Shown in pieces: positions 24,768 through 33,700 of a stretch of DNA of 35,671 nucleotides (the first letter of the stretch is position 1; the number at the start of each line of letters is the position of its first letter). The position numbers were made by a program, and so were the translations under genes. A model generated the notes under the pieces. It did no database searches. It was not told the origin of the DNA and saw only the letters and a list, made by a program, of their open reading frames with translations. This DNA is from Caulobacteraceae bacterium (GTDB lineage Bacteria > Pseudomonadota > Alphaproteobacteria > Caulobacterales > Caulobacteraceae): positions 1 to 35,671 of the forward strand of contig JAIEQA010000144.1 in the NCBI GenBank assembly GCA_019748095.1, read 5' to 3'.

Positions 24768-27293
24768 ATGAATCGACCGCCCCTCACCCTCCGCCGCAGC
24801 CTCATGCTGTCCGTCGCCGCCGGCCTGCTGATCGCCTGCGCCCCGGTGCCGGCACCGGCGGCCCTGGCGACGGACATCACGCCGTCTGCCTGGCCGGCGG
24901 TTCCCGATGCCGGCCTGATCGATGCCGCCGTCGAGGCGCGGATCACCGCCCTGATGGCCCGGATGTCGCTCGAGGAGAAGGTCGGCCAGACCATCCAGGC
25001 CGACATCGCCTCGATCACCCCCGAAGACCTGCGCCGCTATCCGCTGGGCTCGGTCCTGGCCGGCGGCAACTCCGGGCCCGGCGGCGATGACCGCGCACCC
25101 CGCGAGGCCTGGTTGGCCCTCGCCCAGGCCTTCTACGAGGTCTCGACCGAGACCCGCCCCGGCCACACCCCCATCCCGGTGATCTTCGGCGTCGACGCCG
25201 TTCACGGCCACAACAACGTCTTCGGGGCCACCATCTTCCCGCACAACATCGGCCTCGGGGCCGCGCGCGATCCCGATCTGATCCGCCGCATCGGCGAGGC
25301 GACGGGACGCGAACTGGCCGCCACCGGCGTGGACTGGACGTTCGCCCCGACGGTAGCCGTGGCCCGCGACGATCGCTGGGGCCGGGCCTATGAGAGCTAT
25401 TCCGAAGAGCCCGAGGTCGTGGCCGCCTATGCCCGCGCCGTGGTCGAGGGGTTGCAGGGACCCGAAGGCGGCGACGACGGGCTCCAGCCCGGCCGCACCG
25501 TCTCCTCGGTCAAACACTATCTGGCGGACGGCGGCACCCAGGACGGCCGCGATCAGGGCGATACCCGCCTGTCGGAAGCCGAGCTGATCCGCATCCACAA
25601 CGCCGGCTATCCGCCTGCCATCGCCGCCGGGGCCCTGACCGTCATGGCCTCCTTCTCCAGCTGGAACGGCGAGAAGGTCACCGGCCACGAGGGCCTGCTG
25701 ACCGAAGCGCTCAAGAACCGGATGGGCTTTGACGGCTTTGTGGTCAGCGACTGGAACGCCCACGCCCAGGTCGCCGGCTGTACCAATGACAGCTGTGCCC
25801 AGGCCTTCAACGCCGGCATCGACATGTTCATGGCCCCCGACACCTGGCGCGGCCTGTATGACACCACCCTGGCCCAGGCCCGGTCGGGCGAGATCTCCAT
25901 GGCCCGACTGGACGACGCCGTGCGCCGCATCCTTCGGGTCAAGTTCAAGGCCGGCCTGTTCGACAATCCGGCCCCCGTGGATCGGGTCGGGGCGGGCGAC
26001 TATTCGGTGCTCGGCTCGCCCGACCACCGCGCCCTGGCGCGCGAGGCCGTGCGCGCCTCCCTCGTCCTGCTCAAGAACGACGACGCCCTGCTGCCCCTGC
26101 GGCCGGGTGCGCGCGTGCTGGTGACCGGCGACGGGGCCGATGACATTGGCAAACAGTCCGGCGGCTGGACCATCAGCTGGCAGGGCACCGGCAACACCAA
26201 TGCTGACTTCCCCAATGGCCAGTCCATCTGGGGCGGCATCGCCGGGGCCGTCCGCGCTGGCGGCGGTCAGGCTGTGCTCAGCGCCGACGGCAGCTTCTCG
26301 GAGCGGCCGGACGTGGCCATCGTGGTGTTCGGCGAAGACCCCTATGCCGAATTCCAGGGCGACCGGCCGACGCTGGACTTCACACCGGAGGGACCTCTGG
26401 CGGTGCTGCGCCGCCTGAAGGCCGCCGGCATTCCCGTGGTCTCGGTCTTCCTCTCGGGACGGCCGCTCTGGGTGAATCCCGAGATCAACGCCTCGGACGC
26501 CTTCGTCGCCGCCTGGCTGCCGGGCAGCGAGGGCGGCGGCGTGGCCGACGTCCTGTTCCGCGCGCCGGACGGGTCGGTGGCCCACGACTTCACCGGCAAA
26601 CTCTCCTTCTCCTGGCCGCGTCTGGCGAACCAGTACCGGCTGAACGCCGGCGACCCGGACTACACCCCCCTGTTCGCCTTCGGCTTCGGTCGGACCTATG
26701 CGGATCGCGGCAACCTTGCCCCCCTGTCGGAAGAGCCGGGCGTGGCCGCCGCCGCCGCGACGTCAGAGATCTACTATGCCGCCGGTCGGGTGCCGGAGCC
26801 GTGGGCCCTCGCCCTGCGCGACGCATCCGGCTCGGTGCCGGTGGCGACCGGGGCCAGCCCATCCGGTGCCCTGACCGTCCGGGCCGCCGATGCCAGCGCC
26901 CAGGAAAGCGGCCGTCTTCTGAACTGGAACGGCTCCGGCGAGGCTGCCTTTGTGGTGGCGGGGGCCACCGTCGATCTGTCCCGTCAGGCGACGGGCGACA
27001 TGGCCGTGGCTATGCGCCTGCGGGTCGATACGGCCCCCACCGGGCCGGTCATCCTGTCGGCCGGCTGCGGCACCGACTGCCGGGGCGGGGTCGATATCGC
27101 CGCCCTGCTGACGGCCGCCACCGGTCCTGAGTTCCGCACCCTGCAGATCAAGCTCAGTTGCCTGCGCGATGCCGGGGCCGATCTGATCCGCACGGAAGAG
27201 CCTGTGGTCCTGACCACCTCGGGACGGCTGTCGATGGTGGTCGAGGACATCCGGCTGGTCTCCAACACCGGCAGCGCGGTCTGTCCCGCCTGA
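24768..27293 (+). CDS. GH3 beta-glucosidase, ExoP-like, lipoprotein
   Basis: Retaining exo-beta-glucosidase, probably acting on cello- or other beta-gluco-oligosaccharides at the cell envelope. The ATG at 24768 follows ACAGGAAA and starts a lipoprotein signal with lipobox LLIAC; the upstream in-frame ATG at 24717 would move that signal inward and is rejected. The protein has 841 residues. GH3 sequences are FGVDAVHGHNNVFGAT, DDRWGRAYESYSE, KHYLADGGTQDGRDQGD, VVSDWNAHAQVAGC (nucleophile D), QSGGWTISWQGTGN and GEDPYAEFQGDRP (acid/base region). A C-terminal beta-sandwich (about 680-841) looks like the ExoP carbohydrate-binding-type domain, with a CGTDC pair. It stands alone, between the xylD terminator and a convergent halogenase gene. 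Confidence 0.92.
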   Translation: MNRPPLTLRRSLMLSVAAGLLIACAPVPAPAALATDITPSAWPAVPDAGLIDAAVEARITALMARMSLEEKVGQTIQADIASITPEDLRRYPLGSVLAGGNSGPGGDDRAPREAWLALAQAFYEVSTETRPGHTPIPVIFGVDAVHGHNNVFGATIFPHNIGLGAARDPDLIRRIGEATGRELAATGVDWTFAPTVAVARDDRWGRAYESYSEEPEVVAAYARAVVEGLQGPEGGDDGLQPGRTVSSVKHYLADGGTQDGRDQGDTRLSEAELIRIHNAGYPPAIAAGALTVMASFSSWNGEKVTGHEGLLTEALKNRMGFDGFVVSDWNAHAQVAGCTNDSCAQAFNAGIDMFMAPDTWRGLYDTTLAQARSGEISMARLDDAVRRILRVKFKAGLFDNPAPVDRVGAGDYSVLGSPDHRALAREAVRASLVLLKNDDALLPLRPGARVLVTGDGADDIGKQSGGWTISWQGTGNTNADFPNGQSIWGGIAGAVRAGGGQAVLSADGSFSERPDVAIVVFGEDPYAEFQGDRPTLDFTPEGPLAVLRRLKAAGIPVVSVFLSGRPLWVNPEINASDAFVAAWLPGSEGGGVADVLFRAPDGSVAHDFTGKLSFSWPRLANQYRLNAGDPDYTPLFAFGFGRTYADRGNLAPLSEEPGVAAAAATSEIYYAAGRVPEPWALALRDASGSVPVATGASPSGALTVRAADASAQESGRLLNWNGSGEAAFVVAGATVDLSRQATGDMAVAMRLRVDTAPTGPVILSAGCGTDCRGGVDIAALLTAATGPEFRTLQIKLSCLRDAGADLIRTEEPVVLTTSGRLSMVVEDIRLVSNTGSAVCPA

Positions 27294-27329
27294 GCTTGAA
27301 CCTGCCGGTTGCGGTCGCTGCTCAGGCGG
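27286..27329. terminator. Bidirectional hairpin across two convergent stop codons
   Basis: CCGCCTGAGC (27286-27295) and GCTCAGGCGG (27320-27329) are perfect inverted copies around 24 bases. Each arm contains the stop codon of one convergent gene: TGA 27291-27293 of GH3, and TGA 27324-27322 of the halogenase. The loop includes a smaller AACC/GGTT pair. Confidence 0.6.
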
Positions 27330-28818
27330 CCGCAGCCGGTGTCGCCTCGGGGCAGTAGCGGTCCAGAAACGCCTGATGGCTCGGCAATGCGGCCACGGCG
27401 CTGTCAACATTGGCCTTGAGGTCCGAAAGGGCCCGCGCCAGCTGCTCCACCGGCATCTGCCGGGCCAGATGATGATGCGACTGCGGCTCAAGCCCCTGCC
27501 CCGTCAGCACCTGCAGCCACGACGCCACCCGGAACAGCTCGTCCTGCCCCTGATAGGCCTGGGCGCTTTCGCCAAACAGGGCCAGCCGTTCGGCCAGGGT
27601 GTCGGGAATGCCCATCTCGCGCTGGCGCTGCCAGAACGGCTCGCTGCGGGCATTCAGATGGTAGTGCAGGATGATGAAGTCCCGCACCCCCTCCAGTTCC
27701 GCGCGCGACTGGGCATTGTAGCGCGCGACCACGGCCGGGCGGATTCCGTCGAACGGGAAGGCCTGCATCAGACGGGTCAGGGCGGTCATGATCAGGTGGA
27801 TGCTGGTCGATTCCAGCGGCTCGACGAACCCGCCGGCCAGACTCAGGGCGACGCAGTTGCCCTCCCACGCTTTTTGCCGCCGCCCGGTGCGGAAGCGGAT
27901 CAGGCCGGGTTCGATCAGGGGCTCGCCCTCGATCGCCCCCATCAGCCGGGCGCGGGCCGCGTCGTCGGACAGGAAGTCCGAGGCATAGACCAGTCCATTG
28001 CCGACCCGGTGCTGTAGCGGAATCCGCCAGCGCCAGCCGGCGTCATGGGCGATGGCCCGGGTATAGGGCACGGCCGGCCCGGTCGAGGTCGTCTGCACCG
28101 CCAGCGCCCGGTTGGTCGGCAGCCAGTCGCCCCAGTCCTCGAACCCGACGCCCAGCGCACCCTCGATCAACAGCGCCCGGAACCCGGTGCAGTCCAGAAA
28201 CAGATCGCCCTCGATCCGCTCGCCGCTCTCCAGCACCAGCGCCGCGATCAGACCGTCTTCCGCCTGCCGCTCCACCCGGGCGATTCGGCCCTCGCGACGC
28301 TTCAGCCCGCCCGCCTCGCTGCGCGCCCGCAGGTATCGGGCATAACGGCCGGCATCGAGGTGGTAGGCATAGTTGATCCGGGACTCGGGCCCGGTGGCGA
28401 ACCGCTCCGCCGCCGCGGCCGCATGTTCGAAACAATAGTCGCCCAGTGGACCGGCGACGCCGCGCTCTCGCGCCTCCAGCCAGAAATGCTGGAAATCCCC
28501 CATCCAGGTCGACTTGCCGACATCGCCGAAGGAATGGATGTAGCGGTCCTCCGGCCGGGTCCAGCCCTCGAACGAGATCCCCAGTTTGAAGGTCGCGCCG
28601 GTCGTGCGCATGAAATCGGCTTCGTCGATGCCCAGCAGGGCATGGAAGGTCCGCACGGTCGGAATGGTCGACTCGCCCACCCCGACGGTGCCGATCTCCT
28701 CGGATTCGACCAGGGTGATGTCCAGCAGCCCGCCCAGCTGGCGCGTCAGCACCGCCGCCGCCAGCCAGCCCGCGGTGCCACCGCCGGCGATCACCACACG
28801 CGTCCTGCGCTGATCCAT
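27322..28818 (-). CDS. FAD-dependent tryptophan-halogenase-like enzyme
   Basis: Flavin-dependent halogenase family protein, 498 residues, cytoplasmic. Diagnostic elements are complete: FAD motif GGGTAGW (12-18), VGVGESTIP near 46-54, the lysine that carries active halogen in this family (K78 in FKLGISFEGW), WRWRIP near 262 (the WxWxIP signature), and GGFVEPLESTSIHL near 331 with the partner glutamate. The natural substrate is unknown. Relatives next to TonB receptors in Xanthomonas and Brevundimonas (for example BrvH) halogenate indole in vitro, as I recall. It lies 12 bp after the JmjC gene with GGGGAGGCGG before its ATG, so it belongs to the SapC-JmjC operon. It needs reduced FAD, and no flavin reductase is encoded nearby. 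Confidence 0.92.
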   Translation of the reverse strand: MDQRRTRVVIAGGGTAGWLAAAVLTRQLGGLLDITLVESEEIGTVGVGESTIPTVRTFHALLGIDEADFMRTTGATFKLGISFEGWTRPEDRYIHSFGDVGKSTWMGDFQHFWLEARERGVAGPLGDYCFEHAAAAAERFATGPESRINYAYHLDAGRYARYLRARSEAGGLKRREGRIARVERQAEDGLIAALVLESGERIEGDLFLDCTGFRALLIEGALGVGFEDWGDWLPTNRALAVQTTSTGPAVPYTRAIAHDAGWRWRIPLQHRVGNGLVYASDFLSDDAARARLMGAIEGEPLIEPGLIRFRTGRRQKAWEGNCVALSLAGGFVEPLESTSIHLIMTALTRLMQAFPFDGIRPAVVARYNAQSRAELEGVRDFIILHYHLNARSEPFWQRQREMGIPDTLAERLALFGESAQAYQGQDELFRVASWLQVLTGQGLEPQSHHHLARQMPVEQLARALSDLKANVDSAVAALPSHQAFLDRYCPEATPAAAA

Positions 28819-28830
28819 CGTCCGCCTCCC

Positions 28831-29895
28831 CTACCGGTTCAGTTTCTGCAGCACACGCGCCCTCAGCCGCCGCGCCGACCGCTCATCCAGTGGGGCCAGA
28901 TCACCCCGGGCCGCCTCCGGCAGATGGGCGGCCGGCCGATCCGCCGGGCCGAAGACATAGTAGTCGAACAGCCCCCGCCAGGCCTGTTTCTCCGCCTCCG
29001 GCCGGTCGCGCAGGCTCAGCAACCCATGCAACAGGGTGGTCATGGGCGTGTCCATGAAGGCCGGGGTGTCGTTCCACCAGTAGTTGATCATGGCGTTGAA
29101 CGGCTCCAGCGCCTCGACATTGTGCCACCACAGGGCCGGGTAGAAGAGCACATCCCCCGGCTCCAGATCGGCGATCTCGGCGACCGCCGCCGCACCGGCG
29201 TAGAGCGGGAACCGCTCCAGATCAGGGGTCGAGGGATTGACCAGACTGACCACCTGTCCGCCCGGCGTCGGCTCCAGCGGACCGGGATACAGGTTCCCGA
29301 TCTGGTCGGGCGGGAACAGGGTGAACCGCCGACGGCCCACCAGACAGCAGGCCAGGTTGTTGGACATGTCGAAATGGGTCGCCGCCGTCGTCCGGTTCCC
29401 CAGCCAGATGCTGACGGTCGGCGGGGCCTGGCCCTCGGGGGGTGCCGGCAGGTCCAGACCGTTCTCTGCCCCCAGTCCCGGCAAATACAGGTCCAGATCG
29501 GTCGAACCGACGTAGAAGGACGGCGGGGCGAGTGTCTCCAGATGGGCCGCGATCATATCCAGACAGGCGCTCAGAGACACCCGTTCGGCAGCGAAATTCA
29601 GCCCCTGCAGCTCCGGCCCGTAGAAGAAGCGCCCCCCGACCTCCGGCCCGGCCGTATAGCCCACCACCGGCCGGCCGGCATCGAACCGTTTCAGATAGGC
29701 GATGGCCGCAGCAGCACCCTCAAGCCCCGCCCGGGCCAGGGCCCAGTCGACGGCCAGTCCCCGGAAAATGACCGGCCGGTCCCGCGCCAGCAGGTCGGCC
29801 AGCGGCGGCAGGCGCTGCGTCCCCTCCACCACCTCGGTTCGCCGCCCGATCATACCGGGCGCAAGGGAGTCATTCTGGCGAGCGGCGGCGCTCAT
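28831..29895 (-). CDS. JmjC/cupin-8 Fe(II) and 2-oxoglutarate oxygenase
   Basis: Predicted non-haem iron hydroxylase of the cupin_8 (FIH-like JmjC) group, 354 residues, cytoplasmic. The iron triad is intact: H174 and D176 in THFDMSNN, and H258 in LFYPALWWHNV. The segment from about 160 (VSIWLGNRTTAATHFD) to 275 (NAMINYWWND) is the double-stranded beta-helix core. FRGLAVDWALA (about 44-54) is typical of the N-terminal part. Known relatives hydroxylate protein or peptide side chains, so a protein substrate is possible but unproven. The ATG overlaps the stop of the SapC-like gene (ATGA), and the halogenase follows after 12 bp. Such receptor-linked proteins have been annotated as Pass1-related in some genomes. 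Confidence 0.87.
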   Translation of the reverse strand: MSAAARQNDSLAPGMIGRRTEVVEGTQRLPPLADLLARDRPVIFRGLAVDWALARAGLEGAAAAIAYLKRFDAGRPVVGYTAGPEVGGRFFYGPELQGLNFAAERVSLSACLDMIAAHLETLAPPSFYVGSTDLDLYLPGLGAENGLDLPAPPEGQAPPTVSIWLGNRTTAATHFDMSNNLACCLVGRRRFTLFPPDQIGNLYPGPLEPTPGGQVVSLVNPSTPDLERFPLYAGAAAVAEIADLEPGDVLFYPALWWHNVEALEPFNAMINYWWNDTPAFMDTPMTTLLHGLLSLRDRPEAEKQAWRGLFDYYVFGPADRPAAHLPEAARGDLAPLDERSARRLRARVLQKLNR

Positions 29896-30617
29896 GCCCG
29901 CCCCGCCTTGCGGTTCTTCATCCCGATCAACCGGTCCAGATTGCCCAGGGACGAGGCGGCATGGACCGCCGGCACCAGCCAGCCCCCGCGATGCAGCCGC
30001 TCCAGGGTGGCCCCGTCCAGCGCATCCAGCCGGTCGCGACGGACGGCGAAGACACTGTCCAGATCATAGCGCTGACCCTCGCCGACGTGGATGTCGATCT
30101 CCACCGGCTCCAGCAGCCCGGCCGCCGCAAAGGCCTCAAACAGCGCCGGTGCCGTCTGCACCCCCTCGTACAGGGTCGAGAGAGCGACATTGATGGCGTC
30201 CAGATAGGGGCTGGATCCCCCGTGTTTCAGGAACACGGCCTGCCCGTCCGCCGCCCCCACGCGGGGGTCGTCGAGGTCGATATTGACCCGGGCCTGCCGT
30301 CCGTCCGGGGCCCCTTCCGCCCCGTGCAGTCCGATCGAGAACGGCCCGCGCCGCTGCACGGCGGGCACATAGCGGGCCCGCCACTCCGGCGGGTCCAGAT
30401 ACAGGTTTTCGTCCCGGTCCAGCCCCAGCAGGGCCACGGACTGGAAGGCCCCGGCCGCATCGCGCCGGAACAGGATGACATACTCCCGCTGGAGCGCCTC
30501 GAACTCCGTGGGGAAGACCAGCACCTGGTTGATCGCATCGCCCGTCGCCGGGCCATGGGTCGGCGCGACCCGCAGGTCGGCATGGTCGACATTGTTCAGC
30601 AGCACGATGTTCGTCAT
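29892..30617 (-). CDS. SapC-like protein
   Basis: Protein of 241 residues resembling the SapC family (PF07277), named from an S-layer-associated gene; biochemical role unknown. Visible features are INQVLVFPTEFEALQREYVI near the N-terminus, ALLGLDRDENLYLD, RRGPFSIGLHG, DGQAVFLKHGGSSPYLDAIN and EIDIHVGEGQRYDLD. It has no signal peptide or membrane span. The ATG at 30617 is preferred to a GTG at 30641 because MTNIVLLNNVDHADLRV is the conserved opening and AGGG lies 9 bases upstream. First gene of a tight three-gene unit with the JmjC oxygenase and halogenase, downstream of a TonB receptor. Homologues usually keep this company. Confidence 0.82.
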   Translation of the reverse strand: MTNIVLLNNVDHADLRVAPTHGPATGDAINQVLVFPTEFEALQREYVILFRRDAAGAFQSVALLGLDRDENLYLDPPEWRARYVPAVQRRGPFSIGLHGAEGAPDGRQARVNIDLDDPRVGAADGQAVFLKHGGSSPYLDAINVALSTLYEGVQTAPALFEAFAAAGLLEPVEIDIHVGEGQRYDLDSVFAVRRDRLDALDGATLERLHRGGWLVPAVHAASSLGNLDRLIGMKNRKAGRA

Positions 30618-30691
30618 GGCACGCGCCCTGTCTCCGGCCACCGATCATGGGGGCAATGGGCCGGAGCGGCAAATCACAGACCCCGGACGAT

Positions 30692-30722
30692 CACAGGGCC
30701 GCCGGTGACCGGCGGCCCTGTG
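30692..30722 (-). terminator. Strong hairpin between receptor and SapC operon
   Basis: CACAGGGCCGCCGG (30692-30705) and CCGGCGGCCCTGTG (30709-30722) form a perfect 14-bp stem with loop TGA, 22 bases past the receptor stop. It should end or strongly reduce receptor transcription, so the downstream operon may need its own promoter between 30690 and 30618. I see no convincing one. Confidence 0.75.
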
Positions 30723-30744
30723 TCCCGTTCTCCAGCGGTTTCGC

Positions 30745-33700
30745 CTAGAACCGCATGCGGGCTCCAAGCAGGTAGCGGGGCTTCAGCTCCTGGGCGAACC
30801 AGATGTTGCTCTCGTCCCGCCCGTAGGTCCTGACCGACTCGCTGGTCAGGTTGATCCCCTCGAACGACAGGGCGACGCTCTCGGTCAGATCGTAGCTGAT
30901 GTTCACGTCCAGGGTCCCGAAGGGCTCGGCGAACACAGGGTTCCGGTCGTTGCCTCCCCGGTTGGTCTCGACCAGGAAGGTGTCGCGCCAGTTATAGGCC
31001 AGCCGTGCCGAGACCCCGTAGTTGTCGTAGATCAGGGTGACGTTGGCACTGTCGCTGAGCCCCAGCAGGGCGAACTGGTCGATGCTGGGGTCGGCTCCGA
31101 CATCAATGTCCACATCGCCGTTCACGACCGTATAGGAGGCCGCGATGCCGATGCCGCTGTCGCCGTAGAAATACTGGCCGGCGATCTCGAAGCCGTTGAT
31201 ATTGGCCTCGCGATTGTTGACCGGCGTGGCGACGGCGAATTGGAACAGCGGATCCTGGGCATTGGCCGTGATGTCCACCGCCGCCAGGACCTGATCGACA
31301 AAGGCCTGGTTGAGCGAGCCGTTCGGTCCCGTGCGCTGGGCCTGGAACTGGGTCGTGGCCGCCGCGACGTTGCCGCTGTTCTGGATCAGCAGCGCCGTAT
31401 AGGTGAACAGGTTCACGTCCGAGATGTCCGCGCCCAGCGTGGTCAGCTGGGTCCGGGCCGTACCGGAGCGCGAACCGGCCGCTCCCGAGGAGGGATCGCG
31501 CAGATCGAACAGGCTGCGGGTGACCTGACCCTGCCCGACGAAATTACGCACCCGCTTGTCGAAGAAGCCGACGGACACATAGCTGGACGGGGCGAAATAC
31601 CATTCCGCCGAGAAGTCGATGTTGTCCGACAGCAGCGGCAGCAGGCTCGGGTTACCCGAGTTGCCGGTGGCCACACCGCCGATGGCGGTGGGACGCGGCG
31701 GTCCGTTCACGGAGCTGGCCGCAAACAGGTTGCCATAGTCCGGCCGGGCCAGGGTCCGGCTCCACGAGGCCCGGACCTTGACGTCTTCCATGGGCTCGAT
31801 CGCGAAATCGAACGACGGCAGGATGTTGTCATAGTCGCCCTCGCCGTTGACCGGCTGGACCTGGGACCCGACGATCCGGGTGAAGTCGTTATCGGAGGTC
31901 CAGCGGATCTCCGAAGGGACGGCGATCAACGAGGTCGACAGCACATCCGTCTGCTCATAGCGGAGCCCGGCCACCATATTGATCGGCATGGTGCCGACGG
32001 CACCTTCCCATGTCAGCTGGCCATAGATCGCGGTCGTCTGTTCCTGGACGACGTTGAAGTCCTGACCCGAGATGGCGACCCGATTGCCGGGGTCGGCGAC
32101 GGAGTTGAACGGCCGGCCGTCGGCTGCATAGACCGGCGAAAGCGCATTGTAGAGATCGACGGCATTGCCGCGGAAGCCGACCAGCGAGGCCCCCGTGGCA
32201 CCGGTGTTGAAGCTGTCGAACCGGCAGGTGAGGCAGAACTCTTCCAGCAGTCCGGCGGCGAAGCGGTTGACGTCGCCCGGGTTGCTGATGCCCCAGTCGC
32301 CCAGGGTCTGCTGGGTCTGGGTGCGCTGGCTGGTCATCTCCGAGTCGATGTACTCGGCGCCGAAGTCGAACCGGGCTCCGCCACCGAAATCATAGCTGGC
32401 GTCGACCCGGATCTCGCTGACTTCCTGACGCTGCTGGGAGGCGTTGGTCCGGGCGACCTGGGTCCCGATATCGCCCAGATCGAGACGGCCGTTGTTGTTG
32501 CCGCGCAGGGCATCGTTGATGGTGATGCGCTGAACCGGGATGTCGCCGCTGAAATCGACAGAATGGGCCGCGATCACCGGGGCACCCATACTGATCAGGG
32601 TCGAGCTGGCTCCGTTGGACGAGTCAGGCAGACTTTCGGCCGTCGACATATGGCCGTCCACGACGACCGAGAAATTGTCCGTCAGCTGCCAGCGGGCGTT
32701 CAGGCCGAAGGACTCCAGCGTGTCCTTGGTGGCCCGGTACTGTTGCTCGAAGCCCGTGTCCTTCACCCCGTTGATGGTCTCCTGAAGGAAGACCGTCGAG
32801 GCGACCGCCGCATTGTCGTCGAAACGCACCTGGCCGAACGGCCGGTTGAACCAGTTGGTCTGGTCGGCACGTTCCTCGCTGGTGCGGTTCTCGGCGTACA
32901 GGACGTCGGCAGTCAGGACCAGGGTGTCACTGGGCGCCCACTGCACGACCGCCTGCCCGTTGATCCGCTCCCGCTCCGACTCGGAGAAGTGGTAGCGGCT
33001 GTCGTTGGGAACCGCGACCAGGGTGTTCGTGCCCGGACGGCCGGTAACCTGGGTCTGGGCATTGACGAAGCCGTTGGCCGGATCGAGGAAGACGTCACGG
33101 CGGCGGATGTTCCAGGCGTTCGAGGTCGCACTGGCGGCGGCGCTGTCACGGCTCTGGTAGCTGCCGAACAGTTGCACGCCGAAGGTGCCGTCCTCGTCGC
33201 GCCAGCTGACGATGCCCGAGGTTTCCGGCGTGATCGCATCACCGCGGTCGACGCTGGAATCATGCACCGCCTTGACGCCGAAGCTGCCGTTCCAGCCCGG
33301 CTCGCGGTTGTCCAGCGGCTGGCGCGTGACGACGTTGATGGTCGCGCCGATCCCGCCCGACGGAATGGCCGAGCGCCCGGTCTTGTAGACCTCCAGCAGG
33401 CTCACCGCCTCGGAGGCGATGTTGGAGAAGTCGAACGACCGGCTCGTCGCCGTGGCGAAGTCGACGTTCTGGTCTCCACCCACGGCGACCACATTGGCCG
33501 TCGGCAGCTGGCGCCCGTTCAGGGTGACCAGGTTGAAGCCGCCGCCGAACCCGCGGACCGTGACCTCGGAGCCTTCACCGTTGACCCGGTTGATCGAGAC
33601 GCCGGTGACGCGTTGCAGCGATTCCGCCAGGTTGGTGTCGGGAAACTTCCCGATATCCTCGGCCGAGATGGCGTCCACCACGCCGGACGAGTTGCGCTTG

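Noticed and set aside
28045..30069. Plus-strand open frame of about 674 codons
   Set aside because: Antisense to the halogenase and JmjC genes, whose active-site motifs are intact.
29892..30742. Precursor peptide gene for the halogenase/oxygenase pair
   Set aside because: The 127-bp gap before the SapC gene holds a hairpin and no short frame with a ribosome site, and the other gaps in the set are 12 bp or less.
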